From: Tillandsia leiboldiana
Taxonomy: Eukaryota > Streptophyta > Magnoliopsida > Poales > Bromeliaceae
DNA: 64,000 nucleotides
Direction of reading: 5' to 3'
NCBI GenBank assembly: GCA_029204045.2
Contig: CM055064.1
Coordinates: 6,048,873-6,112,872, forward strand
Shown: piece after piece, positions 22,901 through 34,744 of the stretch
Layout of the letters: the number at the start of each line of letters is the position of its first letter
Position numbering within the stretch: position 1 is the stretch's first letter
Program-made: the position numbers and the translations under genes
The notes under the pieces: model-generated
What the model was told of the DNA's origin: nothing
Database searches by the model: none
What the model saw: the letters and a program-made list of their open reading frames with translations, nothing else

Positions 22901-23508
22901 TGCATCATGTTTCCATCTGTTCCACTTCTTGAGTATTTAGATAGAGGCATAGTAGCTGTAGAGTTATTTTCCAGCTCTTTTCCTTTTAGTATTGCATTTG
23001 TTACTTTATGCCTTTAGTAGACTTAGTGGGCAGATCGTCGGGCTTGTTGGCGGTACCCACTGAGAACTACTGTAGGATGTAGTTCTCACACCCGCCATGG
23101 TGACTTTTCCCCAGGGACCTCTACTCCAGTTCCTGCTGCTCCAGTTGCTGATCCTGCTGATCGAGGTAAGGGAGTCGCGAGCTAGATCCCTACCAGTCTT
23201 CTTCCAGTGAGAGTAGATGTACCCTTTTGGTGATGTACTAGTACTGTCAATGATTGTGGGATGTATCATGTACTTTTTACTTTTGAGAGTTTTAGTTTTT
23301 GGAGAGACTTTTGTATTTTGAGGACCTGACATGTACTATTTGAGGAGTTGTATTTCTTATTTCAGTAGTTTACCTTTCAGCTCTAATATATGTATAGCTT
23401 TAGTATCATTCTTTTGCAGGTTAGACGCTTCGTCTATACGGGGCTTCCCGTATGGGCGGCGGATCTGTTGGCGGGCCCGGGTCGCATTTTTGACCCCGGG
23501 GCGTGACA
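19932..23508 (+). mobile_element. Solo LTR S4 (3577 bp)
   Basis: Starts TGTGATGACCCGG, ends CCCCGGGGCGTGACA, and is flanked by GGGAC on both sides (19,927-19,931 and 23,509-23,513). It contains no interior. U3 (20,320-20,600) repeats CACGTGTCG and GATTGG boxes, then GGGCGCCCGAATC motifs at 20,630-20,661 and a TATA box at 20,685. Downstream segments match S2 and A in order, and the hairpin at 23,062-23,087 and the terminal module at 23,421-23,508 are present. It is inserted in LTR S5. Confidence 0.9.
20685..20692 (+). promoter_or_regulatory. TATA box of LTR S4
   Basis: TATAAATA in the context GGGCTATAAATAGCCC, the same as in S2. Confidence 0.75.
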
Positions 23509-24456
23509 GGGACACCCTTCGTTGATACACGAGGGACCCTAGTTGATACACTAGGGGGCGCAGGCTTGACTGGACCAGTTTTGGCAGTCACTTAGATTGG
23601 GTTGATATGAGTGAGTGGTGGCATGGCATGTTCATAGTTGAGTTTTCCCTTTGAGCATGATACTTGAGGCATATTAGCAGTAGTTTCATTTCTGTTTTAT
23701 TATTATTTGCATACCTATTTGTTTTTGCCTCCAGTAGACTTAGTGGGCATACCGTGGATATTGGCGACGGTACCCACTGAGAACTACATGTTGGTGTAGT
23801 TCTCACACTCGCTGCGGTGATAGGTTTTTCAGAGGGTGCTGTTCCAGCTTCTGCTCGTGGGATGTATCATGTACTTTTTACTTTTGAGAGTTTTAGTTTT
23901 TGGAGAGACTTTTGTATTGTGAGGACCTGGCATGTACTATTTGAGGAGTTGTATTTCTTATTTCAGTAGTTTACCTTTCAGCTCTGATATCTGTATAGCT
24001 TTAGTATCATTCTTTTGCAGGTTAGACGCTTCGTCTATACGGGGCTTCCGTATGGGCGGCGGATCTGTTGGCGGGCCCGGGTCGCATTTTTGACCCCGGG
24101 GCGTGACAGGGACACCCTTCGTTGATACACGAGGGACCCTAGTTGATACACTAGGGGGCGCAGGCTTGACTGGACCAGTTTTGGCAGTCACTTAGATTGG
24201 GTTGATATGAGTGAGTGGTGGCATGGCATGTTCATAGTTGAGTTTTCCCTTTGAGCATGATACTTGAGGCATATTAGCAGTAGTTTCATTTCTGTTTTAT
24301 TATTATTTGCATACCTATTTGTTTTTGCCTCCAGTAGACTTAGTGGGCATACCGTGGATATTGGCGACGGTACCCAATGAGAACTACGTGTTGGTGTAGT
24401 TCTCACACTCGCTGCGGTGATATGTTTTTCAGAGGGTGCTGTTCCAGCTTCTGCTC
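23256..24456 (+). repeat. Tandem duplication of about 600 bp across the S4/S5 junction
   Basis: Copy 1 (23,256-23,856) and copy 2 (23,857-24,456) each contain the last 253 bp of S4, its right target duplication GGGAC and about 345 bp of S5. About seven single-base differences and one deleted C (in the terminal hairpin of copy 2, near 24,047) separate them. Both breakpoints share GTG (GATTGTG and CTCGTG), so short-homology joining or slippage is likely. Copy 2 continues into the original S5 sequence CGGAGACAGC. Confidence 0.92.
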
Positions 24457-24817
24457 GTGCGGAGACAGCTGACCGAGGTAAGGGCGTGGCCGAGTAGCTC
24501 CTTACCTCTTTTTATATTTTTGAGAGTCAGAGGTAGAGGTACCCTGTATTTTGATATTCCTCTTTTGTACTGGACAGTCTGAGAGATTTGTATATATTTA
24601 CTTTCATAGCAGTATTGACTATGTATTATTTTGGATTTATGTTTATGCAGATGTTCAGTTATGATTTCTGTAGCTACTAGCTTTATTTTCAGCTCTGATA
24701 CATGTTTAGCTATAGATCTGACTTGCAGGGTAGACGCTTCGTCTGTACGGAGATTTCTGTGCAGATGGCGGATCTGTTGGCGAGCCCGGGTCGCAGTTTC
24801 GACCGCGGGGAGTGACA

Positions 24818-25280
24818 GTTAGACCTCGCTTGACGAGCTCTACTAAAAGCTAGTGTTAACACCCAAAAAAGCCACAAAAGTTAAATACCTAAAAACTAAC
24901 TTTATTCAAAAACCAAAGTTAATAAAAACAAAGTATTACAATTATATGTTGAGATTATGATCATGACTTAGCTGCTTTTAATTATATTAGTTGTGGATTC
25001 ATCGTGATGTCATAAACGGCTTAGATTGGATTATCAGACATATGTTAAATTATACATGATTATGTTTCAAGTTATTATCGGTTGATTATTGTTATCGATG
25101 TTAGCAACTCTGATTGTGCATTTTGTACTTACTTAGCCATGCGTGTATAGAGGAGATTCTGTTCGAATGGACAGAGAATTTTCTATACTCGTGGCGGATC
25201 TACCTATGTCCTGGGGATCTAATTTCAACTCTGATTAAAAAAAAAAATTTAGACCGTTTTTAAAATTTCGGAACGTGACA
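24818..25280 (+). mobile_element. LTR S6 3' fragment (E/D family)
   Basis: It ends TTTCGGAACGTGACA at 25,280. The last 140 bp match the ends of E and of D: GCGTGTATAG, long imperfect stem arms around a GTTCGAATGG loop, CTATAC, GTGGCGGATCT, then an A-rich run and TTTAGACCG. The 5' part is missing. 24,818-24,940 is AT-rich with no clear assignment. Confidence 0.65.
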
Positions 25281-25964
25281 CCACTAATATGCTTTAAAGG
25301 ACAAATAGTCCAAATCAGAACCCAATCCATAACCTGCCATATTGGCCCATCGGCCTCGGACATTGTCTGCTACCATGCATAATACATGCGAGATAATATA
25401 GTACATCGACCTGATCCACGCGTCATAATAGACGACCTATCCGGATAGGTACTCCCTGCGTTGATGGCCAAACAGACTTGGTGTCTGTGAATGCCTCCAA
25501 GTATAGTAACAAATCATATGATATGATCAACTGAATTCGGCATAAAGTCGAATCTCTTGGAGCATAAGGGCCGACAATCATGGAATACAACCGATTGCCT
25601 TAGCGTATTAACGCAAGAACTATAGACCAACAAGTAAAATCATGATATGAATAGTTGTGTCAGCTAGACCAAAAGGTCACCATAATAATCATGAAATATA
25701 AATCTAGTCTACATGTCAAGTTTTCAAGCCGTTAATCATGCAAGATAATATAGTATGTAAAAAAAAAAGAAGCAAGAAAGCCAACATGTAGAGTAAAAGG
25801 AGGAATAAATGGCATATAGTAATCAACTCATAAAATGAACGAAAAAGAAAACTCAATAAATACTGCATCACTGACTACTAGTTCGAAGTACCTACCACTA
25901 CCATAGTGATAACCCGAGTCGTCGACCTCTTGCCGGTGCTCCTAGCTACTACCTCTACAGTAAT
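25281..25964. other. Unassigned stretch, probably an old minus-strand LTR fragment
   Basis: No coding motif is seen. Words such as CCATATTGGCCCATCGGCC and repeated ATGCATAATACATGC resemble parts of the E-type LTR read in reverse, but I could not align it convincingly. Confidence 0.3.
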
Positions 25965-26493
25965 TGTGACATCCCAATAGTTCCACATCGGATGAGAATG
26001 TAGTTGTGATTGGGTATATATGAGACAATACACGCTAATAATAATAACTGAGCTTAAATATTTTGGGATGTGGTTTGAGCCCAACGAGTTATTATTGCTA
26101 GTGGCCGGGTCGTTATATTTGGTATCAGAGCCAATGACGAGCCGGAAGTGTGTGACGAGTGTCGGCTGAGCTTGGGTCTAGATGACAGGGCTAACGAGAC
26201 AAGTCTCACATCGCTTGGTGATCTTGGGCTGTGTGTGTTTGGGCTGACGAGGATATCAAGCCTAAACGGAGGGAGTCTGTAACACCCTAATAGTCCCACA
26301 TCAGATGTGTGTGTGTTTGGGCTGACGAGGATGTCAAGCCTAAACGATAGGAGTCCGTGACACCCCAATTGTTCCACATCGGATGGGAATGGAGTTGTGA
26401 TTGGGTATATAAGAGACATGAACACTAGTGACAATAACTGAGCTGTGGTTTGGGTTCAACGAGTTATTATTGCTAATGGACCGAATCGTTATA
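25965..26493 (+). mobile_element. TRIM element T1 with target duplication GTAAT
   Basis: Structure: LTR 25,965-26,117 (153 bp, TGTGACATCCC to GTTATA), primer-binding site TGGTATCAGAGCC at 26,120-26,132, short interior, purine tract GGAGGGAGTC, a 27 bp LTR start (26,278), then again the end of the interior and purine tract, and the last LTR 26,356-26,493. GTAAT flanks both sides (25,960-25,964 and 26,494-26,498). Terminal repeats under 160 bp and no coding capacity define a TRIM. The LTRs have a TATATA box (26,014). A second copy of the family is at 50,368-50,713. Confidence 0.88.
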
Positions 26494-26498
26494 GTAAT

Positions 26499-29400
26499 AA
26501 TGAGAATAATTTATACCTCTACCGTAGTAATTATAATAAATTATTCCTATTCTCATTCTTCTTTGAAACCAAACATCCCCAAGTTTCTACAGGCTTTGTT
26601 TCTTCCCAGAAAAATAAGCCCAATGTCAAAATTAAGTTGATAAGTTCGAAGAACACTATGAATGAATGGAGTCCACATATATTAAGCTTGGGAAAAAAAG
26701 AAAAAAATTCATGGTGAGAACGGAGGTCACGCTATATTAATGTGGCCCTGTCTCTCTCCATTTTGGACTAATAGTTCATAGAGACATAAGTAGGAAGTGG
26801 AGGCCACTTCAACATTTGCGTGTTTTACCTCCTCTTCCCCGCCTTCCCACCTGGGGTGGGTTTAGTTCTTGGTCGCTCTCTTTCTACCACCATCTGGAAG
26901 AGGGGGTTTGTTTCCGCCTAACCGAAATAAATGAATTTAACTTGAAGTATTATTGAATATAAAATATATAATTATTATATTTTAATAATTTAAATTTTTA
27001 AAAAATATTAATTATTTTATATAATTTAATATAATATCAGAGTAAAAATTTATGAGTTCGAATTCTATCATACTATAAGTATTATTTAATTCTCTTATTT
27101 AATTAAGTTTATATTAAAAACTGATTTATCCTCTCACCCAATAATTAAGTGTAAATGATTCTGCTCACGGTGGCTCTAAGATCATGTTTAATCGTAAGAA
27201 CAAAAAAAGTTTTCTATATATATTTTTTGAGAGAAAGATAACATGTTACTCGCTTCGTATTTTTTTAAAATAAATTTTGTTGAAAATATAAAATAATTAG
27301 AATTCGAACTCGAAATCTCGAATATCAATCATCAAATTTTTCGTCACTTGCTCTAGGAGCAATTTATTCTTACAAATATTTTTAAAAACCTTAAATTAGG
27401 TTTTTTTAAGATAATTGGGTTTATATTACTACACCGGAAGAAGGGTGGGGTTTTCTTTTTTTGATTCTTGAGAATTGATCATAAAAAATTAATCAAATAA
27501 GAATATTCGAGTGATCTACCTTATATAAACCATGTGAAATGCGAGATCTATCTCTCCACATAGATATCTCTATCGCAGGTATTCTACGTAGAAATACGGA
27601 ACAACCAATCAATAGCTTCCACATTACATACGTATACAAAAGTATAATTTGATTGTACCACTTGTTATGAGTATTTTGGGTGATTAACCCTATAGAGTTT
27701 TTTAATTGTAATAATAAATATTTAAAAATTTTATTTATAGAATTAAGTTTATGCCATGTATGATTTATTATTTTTAGAAAACGATAAATAATTTATCATT
27801 TGTTTGTGATAAATTTATATATTTTATGCATTTAAACTTTGAAAGATATATAACATTGAACTCAAAATAACTTTACCGATTTTAGAAAAGCTGTGAATTA
27901 TTTACCGCATAAATCTAATTTTATAAATAATTTTTAAAAAAATTAATTTTATAATTATATTTTTTTAATTTTATTAATAATATTTTTTTTATTTTGTTAT
28001 CTTACTGACACAATAAAATTGTGGTAGAGTTAGAATACTATTAATAGTATCATAAGAGTATTAACTATTAATTTTTTTGACTATTGGATGTGTAGTGTTT
28101 AGTAAGAGTTGGTAGAATAATAATAATTTAAAGCTAAAAAAATTAGTAGTAATTAAATATTATTTATACACTAATGACAGCACACCAGGTGAATTTTATC
28201 CTATGTGTAAAATTTTTACAAAAAAAAAAAAAGAAAAAAAGAAAAAAAGAAAACTTCCTTTCACCAACTTAGCCTATCGAGGGGCCTCTAGATAGATAGA
28301 AGAGGATATATACTAGTGGTTCACAAAGTTGTGGTAGATGTGATTATGTCCCCACATTTGTCATTATCTATTACTCTCTATTTCATAAAGTACATGTGAA
28401 GTTGTTTGGTCACCTTCTTTGCTTCCTCCAACAAATCTATGTAATTGAGACAACGCAGAATTAAGGAATTACGTGCCCTTTTTATTATGGTATGATGTGT
28501 TTGGTTAATTATGCATATACAAATATTAATTAACACTTCCGCTGCATATCACGTGGCACATTTTTATATGGACATATAAAGCCCATGCACAAGCACTTTT
28601 TAAGAATTTAACAAACTTATTTAAAAAAAAAAATTTATAAAAATTCAATAATAGCCGTCAAATTTTTTACTTGATTTGTATAGTGATTCTTAAACTGATC
28701 CTAAATTAGTAATGCGGTTATTGTTACTTATTATATATTCAAATTATGTTGAGAATATGACTGAAATATTATTGATGGTATGAAAATGATATTCATTATT
28801 AACTTTCTATCTATTTGTTGTCTACGGTTTAATTAGTAGGGCTAGATGGAATAGTATTAATGTAATGGTAATAAAGCTGATAGCCATTATACTGGATGAA
28901 CTTATGTTTTGAAATCTTCTAATTAAACATTTCATAACTAAAAATCAAAAGTTCTTTATAAATTATTTAATAATTAAGGCTCAATTATAAAAAGCTCGTT
29001 TGTACTTTAGCTATTGTCTTAATTACCACACTCTTGCTTTGCCATCTTTTCAAATAAATCAAAAAATATAAAAAATTGACAAATTAGTTGTAAAACTTTA
29101 CCAAAATAAATTATTATATTATATTATTTCATATCTCAGCATCTATTTATTTTGTAACTCAAAATATATATAAAAAAATCAGATAATAGAGATGCTTTAT
29201 TTTGCTAATATTATCAAGATTGATTTATATGATTTTATTTTGTAACTCACATATATCTTATTGAACAATATTATTCAATTTATATGATTCTATTGTATTA
29301 TTTTTAAATAATTTTATCAGTAAATTTAATAATTACTTCAAAAAGCTGGACCTAAGTGATCATATACATATAGTTATAAGTATAAGAAGATAATTGATTT

Positions 29401-29854
29401 AATTTTTAATATAAGGATAATTGAGATATGGTTAAAGTAGAGAATGTGTTTTTTAATTTTGCCAATAATTCGGGGGACACAGTGGAAGCAAACGTGACTA
29501 TTTATGTCTGATCTTTGACTATTTTGGGTGGTGTCGTGAATAAACGGAGACAACTTCATATTTTGGGTGGTCTCTTTGGCCAAAATTTCATCCAATAGAA
29601 ATCAAAAGAGGATTGATTACATTGAACTTGTCCATCTATATGTGTTCTTTAAAACGTGTCAGCTTCTTATTTTTCAGTTATTTAGTAGTGACACAGAATA
29701 TAAAATATGAGATATGGGACATACTACAACTTAATTAGATATTGCATAAACACCTGTAATAAAATATAATATTATAAATATAATAATAATATTTATTATA
29801 AAGTACGTCTTCTATATTTTCAAAAGTACAGAGGTTTTTATATTTATAAGTAGT
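26499..29854. other. AT-rich spacer without recognised gene or LTR
   Basis: This 3.3 kb is clearly richer in A and T than the rest and has none of the LTR signatures. Homopolymer and A/G runs occur (28,218-28,252). The start (26,499-26,582) ends in AAACCAAACATCCCC, a sequence typical of the ends of plant MITEs, but the other end is not found. No open frame over 100 codons or domain is seen. It may be old host intergenic DNA. Confidence 0.45.
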
Positions 29855-32800
29855 TGTAGAAATCGAGAATTTGAAATTCTAAAATTTAAATTTTATAACT
29901 GGAAAGGTTTAAGCGGTGAATAGTAACTTGAAAAATTTGTGAGTGTTTCGATGAAAGTGTCTAATCTGGCCTATCTGGATCCGAATCTGGAAATGTAAAT
30001 ACTTGTTTTGATCGGTCTCGCCGAGCTGAACGAGATAGCGCGATCCGATTTTAAATTTGACGAGCATAGAGCCTCGTGAAGCATGCCAGACTTTGTTTTT
30101 TTACTGAAGATGTATCTTTTGTGACTTATCGAGACCTAAACTCGACAAAGCAAAATCGTTATTTGATAGGTCTCGTCGAGCCGAACGTCGTGGTGCCGTT
30201 CGTTTTCACGTTCGACAACCCAAATGCCTCAAAAAGCATAAAAAAATGAAGATTTCAATGTATTTTTGCTAGCGAATATTTTATGCACGGTTTTTGACGA
30301 AATTTCTTGTGGAGGGACTTCTCTGCGATTCTCATCTTCAGTGGGGGGACTAACTCTAAATTTTGGGCTTTGGGGGACCTTTTAGCATTTCTTTTCCAAC
30401 TATGTTAGCCTCCCCACGATCCTACTCCCTAGCTACGACTTCATTGGATAACCGCAGCCACCCCATGATCTCCCTTCTTCCCTCTACATCCTCCCCGAGC
30501 CCAAGATCCATTGCCCGCCTTTTCCCATCGCTCGAAAGGAAGAAGAAGACTTCTCTTCTTTGTTGATCTCGGGTTGGGGAGGAAGAAAAGCCACGAGATC
30601 TTGAACTCTAGCACCCTGACCCATCCGAGACTTTTATCTCTTCCTGGAGACCTACCCTGAGAAGTTCGACCGCCGGAATTCGCCGCGTTACGCCGGAGAA
30701 GGAACTTCTCCTCCTTCTTCTTCTTCTCAGACCGAGGTAACTCGAACCTCTCTCTCATTCGGTTTTTCTTGCTAAGAAACCTCCCCACTCCTCTTCTTAG
30801 TCCCTGGGGACCCTCCGTGTGTAGCGTACGCGTTTGTAGACCCTCGGTTAACCGACGTGGGCAAGAAACCGGCCAAAACCCTAGTTTTGGCCAGAGTTCT
30901 TCCAGTGCCGCCTCTAGTGACCTTGCAGGGGAGCCAAGGCATCTGTTGTCATCTGCTGGACCCAGAAGACTTTCCAAGAAGTCTCAAGTCCCCAGGTTGA
31001 GCAAGGTAGTTACAGTATGAAACCCTAGTTTCTTGATCATGTTATTGGTTGAGGTTGGTCGCCTGTCGCCGCCGCCGCTTCTCGACTCCGGCAAGCCACT
31101 CTATTGTCTTCCCTGTGTCGAGAGGAAGTTGCCTATACCTCTGCATGCGTCCCTGACCCCCTCGAGATCTCTCTCTCCATTCTTGCTCTAGGTGAACCCA
31201 AGTTCAATCCCTCCAGCCATCCGTCGCCTGTGGCTGTCAGAGTTGGGTGTAAGTAGACGCATGGCACTTCTCTGGACCTCCTAGTGTTGCTTCTTGCCCC
31301 TGTTTCCTTCTAGAGTCCGAGCTTTGTGGTTTTGCTCTTACCCGAGCCTCAGCACTTCAATCCTTAGCCAAGGTTGCTCCTATTACTGTTCCGGCGACCC
31401 CTCGACTCAGGCAAGGTGAGCCCTCGACTCCTCTGACCTCTCTGAGCATGATGCTCACTTCAAATGTGATTAATACTAGGTGATTGGTTGATATCCACAA
31501 CCTACATCTTTGATGCTTAATGTAGGTTGATCTCTAGCACTTCTCGGACTTTGTGCCACTCTTGGACAGTGAGCATGGGCTTAAGTAAGTCGAGGCCTAT
31601 CTACTGAAACCCTTGGATCGATCTGAAAGCCTTTGGATTCAGGTGACGAGTCGAAACTTTTATAGTGTTATTATGCAATTTCTCACTAACCTTGGGGTCT
31701 GGATGCAAATGTGAAATCTTGGGCTGTCTTGGGCAGCATGTACGTGATCTCCGAACTGTTCGTTCGGGGTTCGATGCCTTTCGTTGAGCGAGAATCCGAT
31801 TACGAACCGTAAATCGACAAAATTACCAGTTTATCGTTGTTTTGGCACATATTACGCAAATCAAGGGAATTATGTGACCAGTGGTGTATTCCATGTGTCC
31901 TTAGTTGTTCCTGACATTATCCTGGCTGGTCTATTGACTTTGGGTTGTGTCAGTGAATCCCGAAGCCAAAATCGACAACTCCGAAAGTGGATTTCAAAAT
32001 AAATGTCACTGATTGGACTTAGGGTCACACACAGTGGACTGTAATTGCCCGGACGTCTTAAGTGAGCCATTCCGGGGCAGCACGTCAAGTTTCATTTGAT
32101 TTGCTAGCCAGTAGGTTCTAATCGGACCAATATCAGTCGATTAGTGGATTACCGAAATTTCCGGCGAATCTTGAGACTTAGACCTAATACAGTGGTTTAG
32201 TCATTCTACACAGTGTGTGTGTGTGGGTTGGGTATGAGTGAGTTATTTATTGATAGTTGGTTATGATTTAGGCCCGAGCACTCAAGAGCCTTCCCGCTAG
32301 TTGAGCAGCGGATTTTAGGACTGCCTGGTTTGAGGTAGGTACCCCGATCCGGGCATTGGCATAGTGTAACCTGATTGGGTACTGTAGTCGATCGAACCCT
32401 TTGGTTGCCCTACTAGCCCTTCTACTGATATTACTTTCCGCTCTATTGTATATCTCTACCTTTACTTATGTTCTATATGCCATGATACTCAGTGTTAGTA
32501 GACACTTTTAGTATTGTTGATTTATATCTCCTACTGCTATTTCATATTGATTATTATATCTAGACACCTTGCATGTTAGAGTAGGAGGATATTGTTACAT
32601 TATGGCATTGATTGGCACTATGGTATATTCTACATCCCGTTTGGGAGTTCTCAGCTATTCGCCGTATTCCAGTCTATCGACCGCGAGCTTGAGCATCTAC
32701 ATTGAGATCGCTATACACCAGTTGTACATATTCACGTTACACCAGTGGGTTGATCCCCCACAATGGTGTTTTTTACCGGTAGAGTGGTCTGTTCGACCCG

Positions 32801-33627
32801 TGAGCCCTGTCCTTTGGCCGCACTTGTGGGACTGAGTGATATTGAGCCTCTTATACAGTTAGTAGGTGTGGGGTATATGTCAGATGTGGGTAGGCATTAG
32901 CCTGAGGTTCTTGTGACCAACAGTGGCACATGATTGGGCATATCTGCTTATTTATATGTTGATGCGTGATATAGTACTATTTTCATATCAGTTATTCAGT
33001 TCTGTTGTCATATTATCTTTACAGCTGTTGCTTTCATACCCGTACTTATTATTGTTATTATACTGCTTTACTACCTTTCGATTATAGTATACTAGTAGGT
33101 ATGACTTGCTCGTCTCCATCTCGTTGTATCCACTGGGATACATTCAGTTGTGTCTCACACCCTTTGGTGACCCCATTTTCAGGTCAGACGGGTAGTGAGC
33201 AGTCGAGACGATGATGTGAGGCTTGTGCTATAGAGCTGTCCCGTTATGCTAGCTAGTATGCTGGCCCAGTTATTATGCTTGATCATAGACGAGTTTTAGT
33301 TTAGATGTTGCTTATGACTTTATTTATGATTGTTCAGTTGTGATATTATTAGGCTGATTATCAATATGGATTATGAAGATTTTATGGTTTTGTTTGTGGA
33401 TCATGATTATGGTTTAGTAGTTTATTTTCATGTTAGTAATCTCTGATTGTATTGAATGGTATCACTGTACTTGCTTAGCAGTGCGTGTATAGGGGTGACT
33501 CTGTCCGTTTGGACCGAGAAATCCTTATACACGTGGCGATTTGGTCGTGTCCTGGGGTTATGTTTCGAACTCTGATTTTTTTTTTAAAAAAAAAATTAGA
33601 CCGCTTTTGAAAACTCGGGGCGTGACA
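29855..33627 (+). mobile_element. 5' LTR of Ty3/gypsy element E (3773 bp)
   Basis: Starts TGTAGAAATCGAG and ends AAACTCGGGGCGTGACA, directly followed by a leader with a degenerate primer-binding site. It is homologous to solo LTR G (42,020-45,921): both start TGTAGAAA and share the segment GTCGAGCCGAACGTCGTGG at a matching place (30,172 and 42,611). The 3' end (33,482-33,627) has the long hairpin with arms around GTCCGTTTGGAC and is like D and S6. No clear TATA box is visible. Confidence 0.82.
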
Positions 33628-33650
33628 GATTTTATGTTTTTAGAGCCAGG
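33628..33650 (+). other. Degenerate primer-binding site of element E
   Basis: After TGACA comes GATTTTATGTTTTTAGAGCC. The expected TGGTATCAGAGCC is reduced to its end AGAGCC, so the site is heavily mutated. The following GGTACCTAGG matches the leader of D. Confidence 0.55.
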
Positions 33651-33796
33651 TTATTCGGTACCTAGGATTGGTTAGGATTGAGCCCTAGAAAGACTTATGA
33701 CATATGTGAGAGCGCAGGGTACTTGCATAGGGGTTAGGAGCTCAAGTGTTTTTCCACTAATGAGTATATTCTAACCTGCTTATCTTTATTTCAATT

Positions 33797-34010
33797 CTGG
33801 CTCGACCTAGGCGTGGTGACGGTGCTGGACAAGGTGCAGGCACTGGCCGAGGTGTCGGCCGTCCCCGCAGAGTGTTGAGAGAGCCAGAGGGCTCCGACAT
33901 ATTTCATCGGCTGGAGGATCAGCTTGCTGCGTTATCAGTCTTGGTACAGTAGTTAATTCAGCAGCAGGCAGCTGCACCTGCTGTACTAGCCCCATCAACC
34001 TTAGTTCAGC
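33797..34010 (+). pseudogene. Gag N-terminus of element E (interrupted)
   Basis: The frame reads LARPRRGDGAGQGAG and later EDQLAALSVLVQ with a stop, then QQQAAAPAVLAPST, an Ala/Gln-rich Gag start. The likely start ATG is now CTG (33,797). The frame is cut at about 34,011 by element F and continues at 41,913 (LPSRPVTPATTNDVVQ) and 45,927. Gag forms the cytoplasmic particle of the retrotransposon. Assignment rests on order and composition. Confidence 0.6.
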
Positions 34011-34728
34011 CCCGGCGCGCTTGCGGCACTCCACCTCCTCTCCCACCCTTCTCCCCCCCAAGGTCCCACTTATGGAGCAAAAGAGGAAAAATGAAGAAAG
34101 AAGGAGGTTCTCGAGCTTTTATAGCCAAAAACCTAAGATTCGAGTGCCCGAATCCTACTTTCGGGCGCCCGAAAACGCTTCGGGCCTGCTACAGTGAGCG
34201 CCACATGCGCCCACTCCCCGTTGCGGCCAACCAGAGGTCGCCGCGTGGCTGCACTCGCGCCGCCACGTCAACGCACGCATCAGCGACGCGTCACATCGCT
34301 GTCGCGTCGCGCGTCACGTCGCACAGCGCGACCAACGGGGCCTCGCCATGTGGCACCACCCACGCGCACCCGCGTCGCTTCCCTTGCGCCCGCTGATGCC
34401 TCGGCCGCTGTACCCAATGGGGTGCAGCCATGTGGCACCCCCACGTGCCCCACTTCACCAGTGCCAGCTGCCGGCCTCTCCCCGCTCGACATGTGGCGGC
34501 TTTCGGACTCCGTGGTCCCGGTGCACACGACTGGGCTCGTGCATCGGCCCGCTTCCAAAACAGCCCAATAAGCCTATTTTCGCTCGAAAATAGCTATTTT
34601 TACTATTTTCGCGTGCTGAGTTCATTTTTGGCATCCGTTTGACGTGCAACGCACTTGATACACCAAAAATAGGTGTTTTCACGCCGCCGACCATACAGTC
34701 AAGTCGCACGGGGATTCGGGACACCACA
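34011..34728 (-). mobile_element. Truncated 3' LTR (U3 part) of F
   Basis: On the minus strand it starts TGTGGTGTCCCGAATCCC and aligns with the 5' LTR from 41,912 down to about 41,170, including the CACGTGGC-rich block, the TTCGGGCGCCCGAA motif (34,160) and the TATA box TATAAAA (34,117-34,123). It stops at CCGGCGCGC near 34,011. Confidence 0.8.
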
Positions 34729-34744
34729 TCCTCCCCCACTAAAA

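Larger units (their letters stand above)
18278..24817 (+). mobile_element. LTR S5 remnant, interrupted by solo LTR S4
   Basis: The right end (24,731-24,817) has the terminal module and ends GGGGAGTGACA, a one-base variant of the family end. Inside S5 are the usual modules: the Ser-free but conserved segments GATTGAGTCGTGGAGG (19,700), GATCGTGGATTATAG and GTGGGGTCGCTCCCC. The left part (18,360-18,680) repeats the word GGTACCGG and is followed by CT/AG-rich tracts. The left boundary is not certain, since I found no clean TG start or target duplication. Without S4 and the duplication it would be about 2.4 kb, similar to the LTR of element J. Confidence 0.6.

Noticed and set aside
26499..26582. 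MITE end (AAACCAAACATCCCC)
   Set aside because: Only one end is visible, with no matching inverted repeat and target duplication.
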